Of a DNA stretch of 64,000 bases, positions 1 through 9,193 are shown one piece after another. A program made the translations under genes and the position numbers. Every line of letters begins with the position of its first letter. Positions within the stretch are counted from its first letter, which is position 1. The notes below the pieces were generated by a model. It did not search any database and was not told the DNA's origin. It worked only from the letters and a program-made list of their open reading frames with translations. Origin of the DNA: Methanomassiliicoccus luminyensis B10 (GTDB lineage: Archaea; Thermoplasmatota; Thermoplasmata; Methanomassiliicoccales; Methanomassiliicoccaceae); contig NZ_CAJE01000023.1 in assembly GCF_000308215.1 (NCBI RefSeq), positions 1 through 64,000 on the forward strand. Reading direction: 5' to 3'.

Positions 1-2505
1 CAGCCCGATATCCTCCTTGTTGTACGGGAGCAGGGCGGCGATCATCCGCCCGCCGCACTTGGGGCACATGATGCGCGGCGGGGCGTCCTGGGGTTTCATC
101 CTCCACTGCGTCCCGCAGCTCAGGCAGGACATGCTCATCGTCTCGCTCTCCAGCCTCTTCTTCAGGGCCATGAGGATGCTGTGGTCGGCCCTCTGCGGCA
201 TTATCAGCTCGCGGGAGTGCTGCAGCCCCGCCCGGCCGATGGGGCTGAGTCCGGTGACCTTGAACTCGATCTCCCCGTTCTCGATCTTCCGCATCGCCTC
301 CACCGTGCCGGGGACATCGAAGTCCTCCCACAGCACGCGTTTGACGGCCTCCTCGAACAGGGGAGTATCTTCGAACGCCTCGGCCAGCTTGGTGAAGTTC
401 ACCGAGCGGTAGTCGGCGTCCTTCTCGATGACCCCGAACTTCTTGGCCACGAACACGAACCGGTAGCGCAGATAGCTTGACGATTTCAGCACCAGGCGGA
501 TGAGGCTCTCCACCCCTTCTGACTTGATCGAGCGCAGCGTCTCCATGATGAGGTCCGGGCGAACGTCCCGGGGCAGCTCGATCACGATGCGGTACGGATC
601 GGTGTTCACTCCCACCGACTCTCCCAGCCTCGCGGACAGCAGCACCGACATTATCTTCGACACGGTCTCGTTGACCTTGGTCCCGAAGCACATGTTGAGG
701 ATGGCTAGCCTCTTCCCCATCTCCAGGGTGACGAGGCTGTCGGAGGGCATGCCCCCCTCGCCCTTCTGCTCGTCCAGGTACTCCCCCAGCTCGTGCTTGG
801 CATCCTTGTCGATCGGGTACTGGGAGAAGTCCCCGGTGCGGCGGAGCGAGCCGACCTCCTGCGCCACCTCGAACGGCACCGGCAGCTCCTCGCCGACCCA
901 CGAGGGGATGGAGCCGATGTCGCGGACCTGCTCCACCAGCAGCTCGTCCTCGCCCACCTCCACGATCCTCCACGACTTCCCGTGGGTGATGAAGGTGGCG
1001 TACGGCTCGGCGAAGGAGATTACGAACGATTCGTCCAGGGAGCCCACGATGCGCCGCGAGCTTATCTCCCGTATCAGGAAGGTGCGCTCATCGGGGATCA
1101 TGGACAGGTTGTCGTAGAAGTATTTCATTCCCCGGCTGGTGCGGCGGTACTTGTCCTCGTTGTCGAACACCAGGCCGATCCTCACCAGCTGGTCGAACAC
1201 CGCCAGGAAGTCGTCCCGCTCCAGGTCGCGGAAGGCGTACGCCCTCTTCACCGTCTGGTAGGCCCACTCCTTCTCCACCTGCCCCACCATGCCCATGGCC
1301 ACTATCTGATTGGCCAGCACGGCCATGGGGTTGGGCCGGACCCTCAGGTCCTCCAGGTCCCCCTTCATGGCCCTCCTGGCGATGACCATGCTCTCGGCGA
1401 TCTCGTCGGGGTTCGACGCGACTATGGTCCCCTCGGTCCTCTCTCCGACCGCGTGGCCCGCTCGCCCCATCCTCTGGATCAGCCGGGCCACCTGCCGGGG
1501 CGAATTGTACTGGATGGCGTAGTCCACCGATCCGATGTCGATGCCCAGCTCGAGGGAGGAGGTGCATACCAGCCCCTTCAGCTTCTCGCTCTTGAAGTCC
1601 TCCTCCATCTCGATGCGGATCTCCTTGGACAGGGAGCCGTGGTGCACCCCTACCTTGAAGTTCTCATCCCACAGGTGGTACCTCGCGGTGATGGCTTCCG
1701 CAGTATCGCGGGTGTTCACGAACAGCAGCGTGGAGCGGTGCTTCTCGATGAGATCGCGGCACAGCCGCATGCCCGCGGCGAGGTGCGGGTCGGCCTGCAA
1801 TCGCCCGGCCAGGTCGCGGTCCTGCTCCGTGACCTCCGGCGCCTGCACCGTTATGTTGAGGTCCTTGGACACCTTGGCCCGCACGGTGACGACGTTCCTC
1901 CCGACCCCGCCGAGGTACCTCGCCACCTCGTCCACCGAGCCGACCGTGGCGGAGAGCCCGATCCTCTGGTACTCCCCGGCGATCGCTTCCAGCCTCTCCA
2001 GGGCCACGGCCAGCTGCGCCCCCCTCTCGTTGCTGGCGAGCTCGTGTATCTCGTCGATCACCACGAACTTCACCCTGGACAGATGTGTCCTCAGGTTCTT
2101 CCCGGTGAACAGCACCTGCACCGTCTCGGGGGTGGTGATCAGGACATCGGGCGGGTTCTTGGACTGCCGCTGCCGCTCCGCCTGAGGGGTGTCGCCGTGC
2201 CGCACTGCCACGTCGAGATCGAGGGCCTCCCCGAACTCGGTCATGCGCTTCAGCATGTCCCGGTTCAGCGCCCTCAGCGGAGTGATGTAGATGCATCGGA
2301 TCCCCTTCCCCGGCGTTTCCAGGAGCTTGTGCAGGATGGGCAGCATCGCTGCCTCGGTCTTGCCTATGCCGGTATGGGCGACCACCAGGATGTTCTCCCC
2401 CTTCAGTATGTGGGGGATCGCCTCCCGCTGAGGCCCGGTGGGCTCGTGGATGTCCTTGTCCCGCAGGACCTGTTGGATGCGCGGGTCCAGTAGCTCGAAT
2501 GCCAT
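1..2505 (-). CDS. lhr: Lhr-family ATP-dependent helicase (3' end outside window)
   Basis: Superfamily 2 DNA/RNA helicase of the large helicase-related (Lhr) group, probably acting in DNA repair. My reading of the minus strand from the ATG at 2505 stays open to position 1 (835 codons), so the C-terminus lies outside. Visible features: Walker A-like HTGIGKTEA near residue 46, the DEIH box (VVIDEIHELASNERG) typical of Lhr, SAT motif (GLSATVGS), and motif VI QRMGRAGH. The C-terminal part contains a zinc-ribbon-like pair, CLSCG and CPKCGG, near the window edge. No clear Shine-Dalgarno site precedes the ATG. A second, smaller Lhr-like helicase fused to TPRs is at 44801-46774. Family assignment is firm; the biological substrate is not visible. 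Confidence 0.9.
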   Translation of the reverse strand, partial: MAFELLDPRIQQVLRDKDIHEPTGPQREAIPHILKGENILVVAHTGIGKTEAAMLPILHKLLETPGKGIRCIYITPLRALNRDMLKRMTEFGEALDLDVAVRHGDTPQAERQRQSKNPPDVLITTPETVQVLFTGKNLRTHLSRVKFVVIDEIHELASNERGAQLAVALERLEAIAGEYQRIGLSATVGSVDEVARYLGGVGRNVVTVRAKVSKDLNITVQAPEVTEQDRDLAGRLQADPHLAAGMRLCRDLIEKHRSTLLFVNTRDTAEAITARYHLWDENFKVGVHHGSLSKEIRIEMEEDFKSEKLKGLVCTSSLELGIDIGSVDYAIQYNSPRQVARLIQRMGRAGHAVGERTEGTIVASNPDEIAESMVIARRAMKGDLEDLRVRPNPMAVLANQIVAMGMVGQVEKEWAYQTVKRAYAFRDLERDDFLAVFDQLVRIGLVFDNEDKYRRTSRGMKYFYDNLSMIPDERTFLIREISSRRIVGSLDESFVISFAEPYATFITHGKSWRIVEVGEDELLVEQVRDIGSIPSWVGEELPVPFEVAQEVGSLRRTGDFSQYPIDKDAKHELGEYLDEQKGEGGMPSDSLVTLEMGKRLAILNMCFGTKVNETVSKIMSVLLSARLGESVGVNTDPYRIVIELPRDVRPDLIMETLRSIKSEGVESLIRLVLKSSSYLRYRFVFVAKKFGVIEKDADYRSVNFTKLAEAFEDTPLFEEAVKRVLWEDFDVPGTVEAMRKIENGEIEFKVTGLSPIGRAGLQHSRELIMPQRADHSILMALKKRLESETMSMSCLSCGTQWRMKPQDAPPRIMCPKCGGRMIAALLPYNKEDIGL

Positions 2506-2549
2506 GTCCAGAACGTTTTTTCTCAAGCGCTGTCGCTATTTCAATGTTG

Positions 2550-2590
2550 CTAGAAAATGGGAAAAAGGAAAGGAAAAGGGAAGGGATCGA
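2550..2590 (-). terminator. Pyrimidine/T-rich terminator after hdrD
   Basis: On the minus strand, just past the hdrD stop at 2597, the sequence becomes runs of C and T with several T4-T5 tracts. This is the usual form of an archaeal transcription terminator. It would separate hdrD from the downstream helicase gene. Confidence 0.5.
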
Positions 2591-2596
2591 GGGGTT

Positions 2597-3886
2597 TCAG
2601 GCCTTCGAAGCGGAGGCCTTCTCTGGAGCAGGGGCCTTGGGCGACTCGGCCTTGGCCTTCGCTTCCGCCGGCGCCTTCTTCGGCTCCGCCGCTGCCTTGG
2701 CGCCCTCGGCGGGAGCCGGGGTCGCGTTGGGGTCGGTGGCCTCCAGCAGCAGCTCGGAGATGTCCTTGACCTTGATGTTGGCGCCGATCTGCTTCGCGCC
2801 GGCCTGGAGGTTCACCACGCAGAACGGGCACGAGGTGACCAGGATCTCGGCCCCGGTGGCCACGGCCTCCTTGATCCTCTCTGCGGCGATGTTCACCGCG
2901 AGGTCGTTGTAGGCGCTCTTGTAGCCGCCTCCGGCGCCGCAGCACCTCGAGCCCATCCTGTTGCGGGGCATCTCCACCAGCTCGACCCCGGGGATCTTCT
3001 TGATGACCTCGCGGGGCTCCTCGAACACGCCGGCGTGGCGGCCCAGGTGGCAGGGGTCGTGGTATGTTACCTTGGCCTTGATCTCCTTGGTGAACTTCAG
3101 CTTCTTCTCCTTGATCAGCCGGTCCGCGTACTGCGAGAAGTGGTATACCGGGAAGGAGGGGTTGGCGAAGTACTTGCCGTAGTCGTTGGTGGTGGTCTTG
3201 TAGCAGCCGGCGCAGGTGGTGACCATGGCCCTGGCGCCCCTGACCTCGGTGGAGCGGATGTTATGCTCGGCAAAGGCGTTGGTCATGGTGGTCTGGCCGG
3301 TCCTTAGGGCCGGGGAGGTGCAGCACCACTCGTCCGCGCCCAGCACGTCGACCTTGACGCCGGCGCGGTGGAGCACGATGGCGCCGGCCTTGGGGATGTT
3401 GGTCGTCCTGTAGGAGCCGGTGCAGCCGGCGAAGAATATGACCTCCGGCCTTTCCTGATGAGGCACCTCCGCGGGCCACCAGGCGCCGCGCTTCTCGGCC
3501 GGCTCGCCATAGGGGTTGCGGGACTCCTTGATCCTCTCGGCCAGCTTGGCGTGCGCGGGCAGGGGCCCCTTTCCCTGGTCCACTATCCACTCGCGCACCT
3601 TCTCCCAGAAGTCGCCGAACTCGATGTTGACATGGCAGACCGTCTCGCACTGGGCGCAGCCGGTGCACTTGAACACTGCCTCAACGAACTCCTCGTCCAC
3701 CTTGACCTTGCGTCCCAGGAGGGTGTCCATGGGGGACCTCTTGGAGATCTGGCTCAGGTAGTAGACCTTGCCGCGGGGGGTGATGGACTCCCAGGGGGTC
3801 TGCTCATAAGAAGGGCATACGCGTACGCAGTACCCGCATTGCAAGCAAGCGAGAAGCTCTCTGTTGATTTCCGGCATTTTTACCAT
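2597..3886 (-). CDS. hdrD: HdrD-type heterodisulfide reductase subunit D
   Basis: Catalytic subunit for reduction of the CoM-S-S-CoB heterodisulfide, the terminal step of methanogenesis. Two N-terminal [4Fe-4S] sites: C14-x2-C-x2-C-x3-C24 and C74-x2-C-x2-C-x3-C84. Two CCG domains follow (WCC with TCAGC, then RCCGAGGG with TSCPFC), the sites of the non-cubane cluster in HdrD/HdrB. The start is ATG 3886, with GAGGTG 5 nt upstream; an upstream in-frame extension to 3919 lacks this. Length 429 aa. The last ~50 residues are an unusual low-complexity Ala/Lys/Pro/Glu tail. No HdrE cytochrome gene is adjacent. In this order, HdrD is proposed to accept electrons from a membrane Fpo-like complex; here the nearest membrane complex is the Ehr-type operon at 5.5 kb. 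Confidence 0.9.
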   Translation of the reverse strand: MVKMPEINRELLACLQCGYCVRVCPSYEQTPWESITPRGKVYYLSQISKRSPMDTLLGRKVKVDEEFVEAVFKCTGCAQCETVCHVNIEFGDFWEKVREWIVDQGKGPLPAHAKLAERIKESRNPYGEPAEKRGAWWPAEVPHQERPEVIFFAGCTGSYRTTNIPKAGAIVLHRAGVKVDVLGADEWCCTSPALRTGQTTMTNAFAEHNIRSTEVRGARAMVTTCAGCYKTTTNDYGKYFANPSFPVYHFSQYADRLIKEKKLKFTKEIKAKVTYHDPCHLGRHAGVFEEPREVIKKIPGVELVEMPRNRMGSRCCGAGGGYKSAYNDLAVNIAAERIKEAVATGAEILVTSCPFCVVNLQAGAKQIGANIKVKDISELLLEATDPNATPAPAEGAKAAAEPKKAPAEAKAKAESPKAPAPEKASASKA

Positions 3887-3967
3887 CGGTACACCTCGAT
3901 GAAAGTAAGCGTGTTCCACGCCATGTTAACACTACATAGCGTGACCCGTGGATAAGTGAAGGTAAGC

Positions 3968-3979
3968 AGATATATATTT
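3968..3979 (-). promoter_or_regulatory. TATA box for hdrD
   Basis: AT-only stretch reading AAATATATATC on the minus strand, about 85 nt upstream of the hdrD start. It implies a 5' leader of roughly 55-60 nt. Called from composition and position only. Confidence 0.55.
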
Positions 3980-4037
3980 CTGTTGGACCAGCTGTGGAAA
4001 GGGACGTTGTTTTCGCCCCTTCCCGAGAATGCCTGGC

Positions 4038-4583
4038 TCACCCATCCAGGATGGGGGTGTACCCGTACCAGCTCCCGCCCCTTTTGAGATAGTGGAGGTT
4101 CTCCTCCAGCAGCTTCTGGTGCCCCTTCTCCCACTCCGCCAGGCGGTGCATCATGTCCTTGAGCTCGGTGTCAGCGGTGATGCCGGCGACCTCCAGGTAC
4201 ATCCTCACCGAGGCTTTCTCCACCTCGATGGCGGCCTCCACGGCCTTGACCTCGTCCTTCGGCGCCAGGCAGGCCCCGGGGGCCAGATCGAGAAAGATCC
4301 TCTGCGGCACTATGTCAGCGTACCTCCGGTCCGGCTCGATGGAGGCAGGGTCCTTCCCCGGGAAGATGCGGTCGATCTGGTGCGCCAGCCAGGAACGGTG
4401 CCTCATCTCGTCGTCAGCCAGGCTGGCCAGGATGATCTTCCCCTCCCTGTCGCCGATGCATTCGCTGAGGCGGCGGTAGTAGTCCCGGCCCCGCTCCTCC
4501 ACCCTGACGGCCGCGGCCAGCAGCCCCAGGATGCGGTTCAGCTCTTCCTCGTCCCTTGCCCAGTCGCTGTCCTTGGAAAGCAT
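4038..4583 (-). CDS. Rubrerythrin/ferritin-like diiron protein, copy 1
   Basis: A 181-aa four-helix-bundle protein of the ferritin-like superfamily, without a rubredoxin domain. Two Glu-rich helical hairpins are visible: VRVEERGRDYY followed by DDEMRH, and AIEVEKASVRMY followed by EWEKGHQ. These match the E...ExxH diiron ligand pattern. Such proteins usually detoxify peroxide or oxygen in anaerobes. It ends in YLKRGGSWYGYTPILDG, almost identical in its neighbour at 4650-5180, so the two are a tandem duplication (about 67 bp apart). The start is ATG 4583, preceded by GAGG at suitable spacing. The electron donor is not encoded alongside. Confidence 0.75.
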   Translation of the reverse strand: MLSKDSDWARDEEELNRILGLLAAAVRVEERGRDYYRRLSECIGDREGKIILASLADDEMRHRSWLAHQIDRIFPGKDPASIEPDRRYADIVPQRIFLDLAPGACLAPKDEVKAVEAAIEVEKASVRMYLEVAGITADTELKDMMHRLAEWEKGHQKLLEENLHYLKRGGSWYGYTPILDG

Positions 4584-4649
4584 TTCCCATCCTCGGGGAA
4601 GGGACCGTCATATGCCGATAAAAAACTTCCTGGCAGAACGTCGAACGTC

Positions 4650-5180
4650 TCACCCGTCCAGGATGGGCTCGTACCCGTACCAGCTCCCGCCCCTCTTCAG
4701 GTAGAAGAGGTTCTCTTCCAGCACCCGGCGGTGCTTCTCGTTCCGGTCCGCCAGCGAGCTCATCGCTTCCCTCAGCTGGCAGTCCTGGGAGGTGGAGGCG
4801 ACCTTCCGGTACAGCTCGGTCTTCCGCTCCTCGATCCCGATCGCCAGCTCCATGGCCCTGACCTCGTCCTTCAGCGCCAGGCACGCTCCGGGGGGAGGGA
4901 ACGGGAAGACCGTGGAGGGAACGAGGTCCATAAGCTCCGGGGCCGGCTCCGCCGGCGACCATTCGGTGCTCCGGGAGAGGCGGTCGATCTGTCCCTGCAG
5001 CTCGGAGCGATGCTTCTCCTCGTCCTCGGCCAGCCCCTTTAGCAAGATCCTGCTGCGGTCGTCCGCCACGCAGCCGGCCACCCTCTCGTAGAACTCCCTC
5101 CCGGTCCGCTCTATCCTCATGGCCGCCACCAGGGCCGAGACGCCCTTCCTCGCGTCGACAGCGCAGTTCTCTTCCGCCAT
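4650..5180 (-). CDS. Rubrerythrin/ferritin-like diiron protein, copy 2
   Basis: Paralogue of the downstream gene at 4038-4583, 176 aa. The same two diiron half-motifs are present: MRIERTGREFYERV with DEEKH, and IGIEERKTELY with DRNEKH. The C-terminus, YLKRGGSWYGYEPILDG, is shared with copy 1. It is first in a probable two-gene unit on the minus strand, transcribed from a TATA-like element at 5219-5230. The predicted role is peroxide or oxygen protection, or iron handling; this is family-based inference. Confidence 0.75.
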   Translation of the reverse strand: MAEENCAVDARKGVSALVAAMRIERTGREFYERVAGCVADDRSRILLKGLAEDEEKHRSELQGQIDRLSRSTEWSPAEPAPELMDLVPSTVFPFPPPGACLALKDEVRAMELAIGIEERKTELYRKVASTSQDCQLREAMSSLADRNEKHRRVLEENLFYLKRGGSWYGYEPILDG

Positions 5181-5512
5181 TACGGGACACCGACCGCCAG
5201 ATTACTTGGGGCGCGGCCGATTTAAAACTTTCATGAACGCCCCGTGCGCCGCGCTCGAACTTGCTGGGCCAGCAAGGCCGTTCCGCCGAGGGGCAACGCT
5301 TCCTCGGAAGCGGGCCACGCGCGGGGCCGTTGCGCTCTTTCTTCGCCGGGACCCGGCGTTCGCGGCGGCGTCCCCAGGAAAGTCTGGACGCGCTTTCGTC
5401 AGTCATCGAAACGTTTAAAGAGACCCAGCGGATTAGCCCCGCCACAGAGCAGGGTACGGACGAGCATAGGACCAAGCGAGCTGGGCACGTTGCGGGGCGG
5501 TGGGCGGGGGGT
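5181..5512. promoter_or_regulatory. Divergent promoter region between diiron genes and Ehr operon
   Basis: 332 bp without a credible gene. TTTTAAATCG on the minus strand at 5219-5230 fits the diiron pair. CGTTTAAAGA on the plus strand at 5412-5421 fits the Ehr operon and would give a leader of about 70 nt. The rest is GC-rich with no further structure that I can identify. Confidence 0.5.
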
Positions 5513-7585
5513 ATGATGATGTACGGTAACAGCATGTTCTTTGCGTTCATCATCGTCTCGCTGGCCGGCGCGGTCCTGTCCGCTTTCCTGGGCAAGAGGG
5601 AGCGCGTCGCCAGGCTCGTATCCTTCGGCGCCGCTGCCATATCCTCGCTTCTCGGCTTGGCCGTATCCCTGGAGGTCCTGCTGGGCGGCAGCGTCGTAAC
5701 GCTGGCGATCCCCACCTCGGTGCCGGCCCTGGGCCACTTCTCCCTGATGGTGGACAGCCTGTCCTCCTACTTCCTGCTGGCCATATCCATACTGGCGTTC
5801 TGCGTTTCCGTCTATTCCATCGGCTACACCAAGGAGTACGAGGGGCGGTACAGCGCCGGGGCCATGGGGTTCGTGTTCAACGTGTTCCTGCTGTCCCTGG
5901 TCCTGGTGGTCACGGCCAGCAACGCGGTCCTCTTCCTGATCGTATGGGAGACCATGTCCCTGTCCTCCTACCTGCTGGTGGTGTACGAGAACAGGAAGCA
6001 GGGGTCGGTGTCCTCCGGGCTGCTCTACCTCGTAATGACCCACCTCGGCACCGCCCTCATCACCGCGGCCTTCGTGCTCATGTGGCTCAACATGCCCGGG
6101 GAGCGGTCCTTCGACTTCTCCGCCTTCGGCTCCCTCAGCTCGGCGGGGGCGCTGCCCGATGCCATCAGGAACGCCGCCTTCCTCCTCCTGCTCGTCGGCT
6201 TCGGCACCAAGGCCGGCCTGGTCCCCCTGCACGTCTGGCTGCCCCAAGCTCACCCCGCCGCCCCGTCCAACGTCTCCGCCATGATGTCCGGCATCATGGT
6301 CAAGACGGCGGTGTACATGCTCATCCGCTGCGTCTTCGGCTTCCTGGGGGTCCATGACGCCTGGTGGGGCCTGCTGGTGCTGCTGATCGCCTGCATCTCG
6401 GCCCTGCTGGGCGTTCTGTATGCCCTTGCGGAGACGGACATCAAGCGGGCCCTGGCGTTCTCCACCATCGAGAACATGGGCCTGATCTTCATCGCCGTCG
6501 GCGCGGCCATGGTGTTCCAGTCCTACTACCTGGCGGACCCCGCGGGGAACGCCTTCCTCGCCGACCTGGCCGCCCTGGCGCTCATAGCCTCGCTGTTCCA
6601 CGTGCTGTCCCACTCGCTGTTCAAGGGCCTCCTGTTCATGGGCGCCGGCGCGGTGATGTATGCCACCCACACCAAGGACATGGAGGAGCTGGGCGGGCTG
6701 GCCAAGAGGATGAAGTGGACCGGGGGCCTGTTCTTCATCGGCGCGCTGTCCATCTCGGCGATACCGCCGTTCAACGGCTTCGTCAGCGAGTGGCTGATGC
6801 TCCAGTCCCTGCTGCTCACCCAGAACATCCACGACGCCATGCTGAACCTCCTCATCCCCATCGCGGTGGGCGTTCTCGCCCTGACGGGAGCGCTGGCTGC
6901 CGCCTGCTTCGTGCGCCTGTTCGGCATGACCTTCCTGGCGAGGCCGCGCAGCCGGCATGCCGCCGAGGCCAGGGAGGTGCCGAAGTCCATGCTGGTGGGC
7001 ATGGGCATCGCCGCGGCCCTGTGCATCCTCACCGGCGTGCTCTCGGTGCTAATCATACCGGCCATAGACACGGTCACCTCCTCGGTGCTGGGGGTCAGCA
7101 TCGCCGACAAGCTCGTCAACGGTGTCATCCTTTCGCCCCCGGCCGGGGAGTTCTCCAGCATGAGCCCCTTGGTCATCGGTGCGCTCCTCCTCTTCGCCGT
7201 CCCCGCCGCCTTCGTCATCTCCCGGCGCCTGGGAGGCCCCCGGCCCGTCAGGACCGGCGACACCTGGGACTGCGGCACTCCTCTTGGCCCCAGGAACGAG
7301 TACACCGCTACCGGGTTCTCGCAGCCGGTGGAGCGGGTGTTCCGCTCGGTGTACCGCCCCCATGCTGAGGTGAGGACCGAGCCGTCCTCCTCCCCGCTGA
7401 TCAAGAGAAAGATCTCCTACGCCCATTCCGACGAGCCGGTGTTCGAGCGGTACCTCTACAGCCCTGTTTCCAGGGTGATGGTGTGGCTCGCCACCAAGGT
7501 GAGCGTCATCCAGAAGGGTAGCATCCAGGCTTACCTGGCCTACATCTTCGTGGTGTTGCTGGTACTGCTGGTGGTGTTCCGATGA
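5513..7585 (+). CDS. hyfB: Hydrogenase-4 component B-like antiporter subunit (Ehr complex)
   Basis: Large polytopic proton-translocating subunit of the MrpA/MrpD/NuoL superfamily, about 690 aa. The core contains TKAGLVPLHVWLPQAHPAAP, the conserved lysine/histidine channel region of these antiporters. The C-terminal extension has TWDCG and NEYTATGFSQP, which identify the HyfB/HycC branch rather than FpoL/NuoL. Three consecutive ATG codons (5513, 5516, 5519) follow a GGGGGGT ribosome-binding stretch; spacing slightly favours the last. It is the first gene of a seven-gene operon and overlaps the next gene by ATGA. It should form the membrane arm that couples redox chemistry to ion pumping. Confidence 0.88.
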   Translation: MMMYGNSMFFAFIIVSLAGAVLSAFLGKRERVARLVSFGAAAISSLLGLAVSLEVLLGGSVVTLAIPTSVPALGHFSLMVDSLSSYFLLAISILAFCVSVYSIGYTKEYEGRYSAGAMGFVFNVFLLSLVLVVTASNAVLFLIVWETMSLSSYLLVVYENRKQGSVSSGLLYLVMTHLGTALITAAFVLMWLNMPGERSFDFSAFGSLSSAGALPDAIRNAAFLLLLVGFGTKAGLVPLHVWLPQAHPAAPSNVSAMMSGIMVKTAVYMLIRCVFGFLGVHDAWWGLLVLLIACISALLGVLYALAETDIKRALAFSTIENMGLIFIAVGAAMVFQSYYLADPAGNAFLADLAALALIASLFHVLSHSLFKGLLFMGAGAVMYATHTKDMEELGGLAKRMKWTGGLFFIGALSISAIPPFNGFVSEWLMLQSLLLTQNIHDAMLNLLIPIAVGVLALTGALAAACFVRLFGMTFLARPRSRHAAEAREVPKSMLVGMGIAAALCILTGVLSVLIIPAIDTVTSSVLGVSIADKLVNGVILSPPAGEFSSMSPLVIGALLLFAVPAAFVISRRLGGPRPVRTGDTWDCGTPLGPRNEYTATGFSQPVERVFRSVYRPHAEVRTEPSSSPLIKRKISYAHSDEPVFERYLYSPVSRVMVWLATKVSVIQKGSIQAYLAYIFVVLLVLLVVFR

Positions 7586-8526
7586 TCGTCGAGATCGTGC
7601 AGGTCGTGCAGTTCGTCATCCTGCTGGCCATCGCCCCGCTGATCACCGGCGTGATCCGCAAGGTCAAAGCCCTGCTGCAGAGCCGCAAGGGGCCCAGCGT
7701 GCTCCAGCCCTACCGCGACCTGCGCAAGCTGTTCCATAAATCCTCGGTCGTCCCCGAGGACGCCTCCTGGGTCTTCACCCTGACCCCCTACGTGTGCATG
7801 GCCGCGGCGGCAGCGGCCGCGTTGCTGGTTCCGGTGATCATAGCCAGCACTTTCGGCTTCTTCGGGGACCTCATAGTGCTCATCTACCTCCTGGCGACGG
7901 TGCGCTTCTTCACCGCCCTGGCCGCCCTGGACGCCGGCTCCGCCTTCGGCGGCATGGGCGCCAGCAGGGAGATGATGATATCGTCCATCGTCGAGCCGAC
8001 CATGCTGCTGTCGATATTCTCGGTGGCGCTGGTGGCCGGGACCACTTCGCTGGGGACCATCTCCCAGCGCATCTCCACCACCGGTATGGACCTGATGGAG
8101 CCGGCCCTCCTGCTGGCCGGGGCGGCCTTCTTCATCGCCCTCCTGGCCGAGAACGCCAGGGTGCCGTTCGACAATCCCGCCACCCATCTCGAGCTCACCA
8201 TGGTCCACGAGGCCATGGTCCTGGAGTACTCGGGCAAGCAGCTCGCCCTGATGGAATCGGCCTCCATGCTCAAGCTGGTGGTGTTCATGGCCATCCTGGC
8301 CAACATCTTCTTCCCCTGGGGGATCGCCACCTCCGCGGACCCGCTGTCGCTGGCCCTGGGAACGCTGTGGTTCCTGGTGAAGGTCATCGCCCTGGCCCTG
8401 GTGATCGCTCTGATCGAATCCTCCATCGCCAAGATGCGGCTGTTCCGCCTGCCCAACCTGCTCACCGTGGCGTTCACCCTGGCCCTGCTGGCAGTGGTCT
8501 CGTTCTACATCCTGGGGGCGCCCTGA
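7582..8526 (+). CDS. hyfC: Hydrogenase-4 component C-like membrane anchor (NuoH family)
   Basis: NuoH/HycD/EchB family subunit, 314 aa, which joins the peripheral electron-transfer arm to the membrane arm. Diagnostic features are SRKGPSVLQPYRDLRKLF near the N-terminus and AENARVPFDNPATHLELTM with the following MVHEAMVLEYSG, the conserved acidic quinone-cavity region of complex I relatives. About eight hydrophobic helices. It overlaps hyfB at its 5' end. A second member of the family, EchB, is at 15737-16603. Confidence 0.9.
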   Translation: MIVEIVQVVQFVILLAIAPLITGVIRKVKALLQSRKGPSVLQPYRDLRKLFHKSSVVPEDASWVFTLTPYVCMAAAAAAALLVPVIIASTFGFFGDLIVLIYLLATVRFFTALAALDAGSAFGGMGASREMMISSIVEPTMLLSIFSVALVAGTTSLGTISQRISTTGMDLMEPALLLAGAAFFIALLAENARVPFDNPATHLELTMVHEAMVLEYSGKQLALMESASMLKLVVFMAILANIFFPWGIATSADPLSLALGTLWFLVKVIALALVIALIESSIAKMRLFRLPNLLTVAFTLALLAVVSFYILGAP

Positions 8527-8527
8527 G

Positions 8528-9193
8528 ATGGCCATCAACTACATCAACGTGATAGACGCGCTCGCCGCGTTCATCCTGCTGACGGCGTTCATCGCCGTCG
8601 CCAGCAGCCGGACCGTGAGCCTGGCGAGGCTCTTCGCTCTCCAGTCCATCGCGCTGGGCCTTCTCGCCCTGGCGGTGGCGTTCTACACCGGGGTCAACCA
8701 CATCTACGTGGTGGCGGTCCTGGCCCTCGCCATCAAGGGAGCGGTGATCCCCTGGATGCTCCGGGAGGTCATGGACAGGATCGGGGTCGACAAGAGGGTG
8801 GAGCCTCTGGTCAGCATACCCGCCTCCCTGCTGGCATGCGGGGCGCTGACCATCATCGCGTTCTACATCACCCAGCCCATAATATTCACCAGCGGGGCCA
8901 TCGACACCATCACCAAGAACTGCCTGGCGATATCGCTGGCGGTCGTCCTCATCGGCTTCTTCACCATGATCAGCCGCAAGAAGGCCCTGACCCAGGTCAT
9001 GGGCCTGCTGACCATGGAGAACGGCCTGTTCCTGGCCGCCATATCGGTGACGTACGGAATGCCGATGATCGTCGAGCTCGGGGTGTTCTTCGACATCCTG
9101 GTAGCGGTGCTCATCATGGGTCTGCTCGTCTTCCGCATAAGCAGGACCTTCGAGACGGTCGACACGTCCATCCTCAGGAGGCTGCGGGATTGA
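8528..9193 (+). CDS. hyfE: Hydrogenase-4 component E-like membrane subunit
   Basis: A 221-aa polytopic protein of the HyfE family, whose C-terminal half resembles NuoK/MrpC. It shows AIKGAVIPWMLREVMDRIGV after the second or third helix and QVMGLLTMENGLFLAAI in the distal half, both typical of HyfE. ATG 8528 lies one base after the hyfC stop. Its stop overlaps the TTG start of the next gene. Ech-type hydrogenases lack this subunit, so its presence supports the hydrogenase-4/Ehr assignment. Confidence 0.88.
   Translation: MAINYINVIDALAAFILLTAFIAVASSRTVSLARLFALQSIALGLLALAVAFYTGVNHIYVVAVLALAIKGAVIPWMLREVMDRIGVDKRVEPLVSIPASLLACGALTIIAFYITQPIIFTSGAIDTITKNCLAISLAVVLIGFFTMISRKKALTQVMGLLTMENGLFLAAISVTYGMPMIVELGVFFDILVAVLIMGLLVFRISRTFETVDTSILRRLRD

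Noticed and set aside
793-2493. Long plus-strand open frame (566 codons)
   Set aside because: It is antisense to the Lhr helicase, which carries clear motifs on the minus strand; the plus-strand protein is His/Pro/Leu-rich nonsense.
4029-5042. Plus-strand open frame opposite the diiron genes
   Set aside because: Shadow of the two paralogous diiron proteins; no homology features and typical antisense composition.
5399-6958. Minus-strand frame opposite hyfB
   Set aside because: Gln/His/Gly-rich shadow frame in GC-rich DNA; hyfB carries all family motifs.
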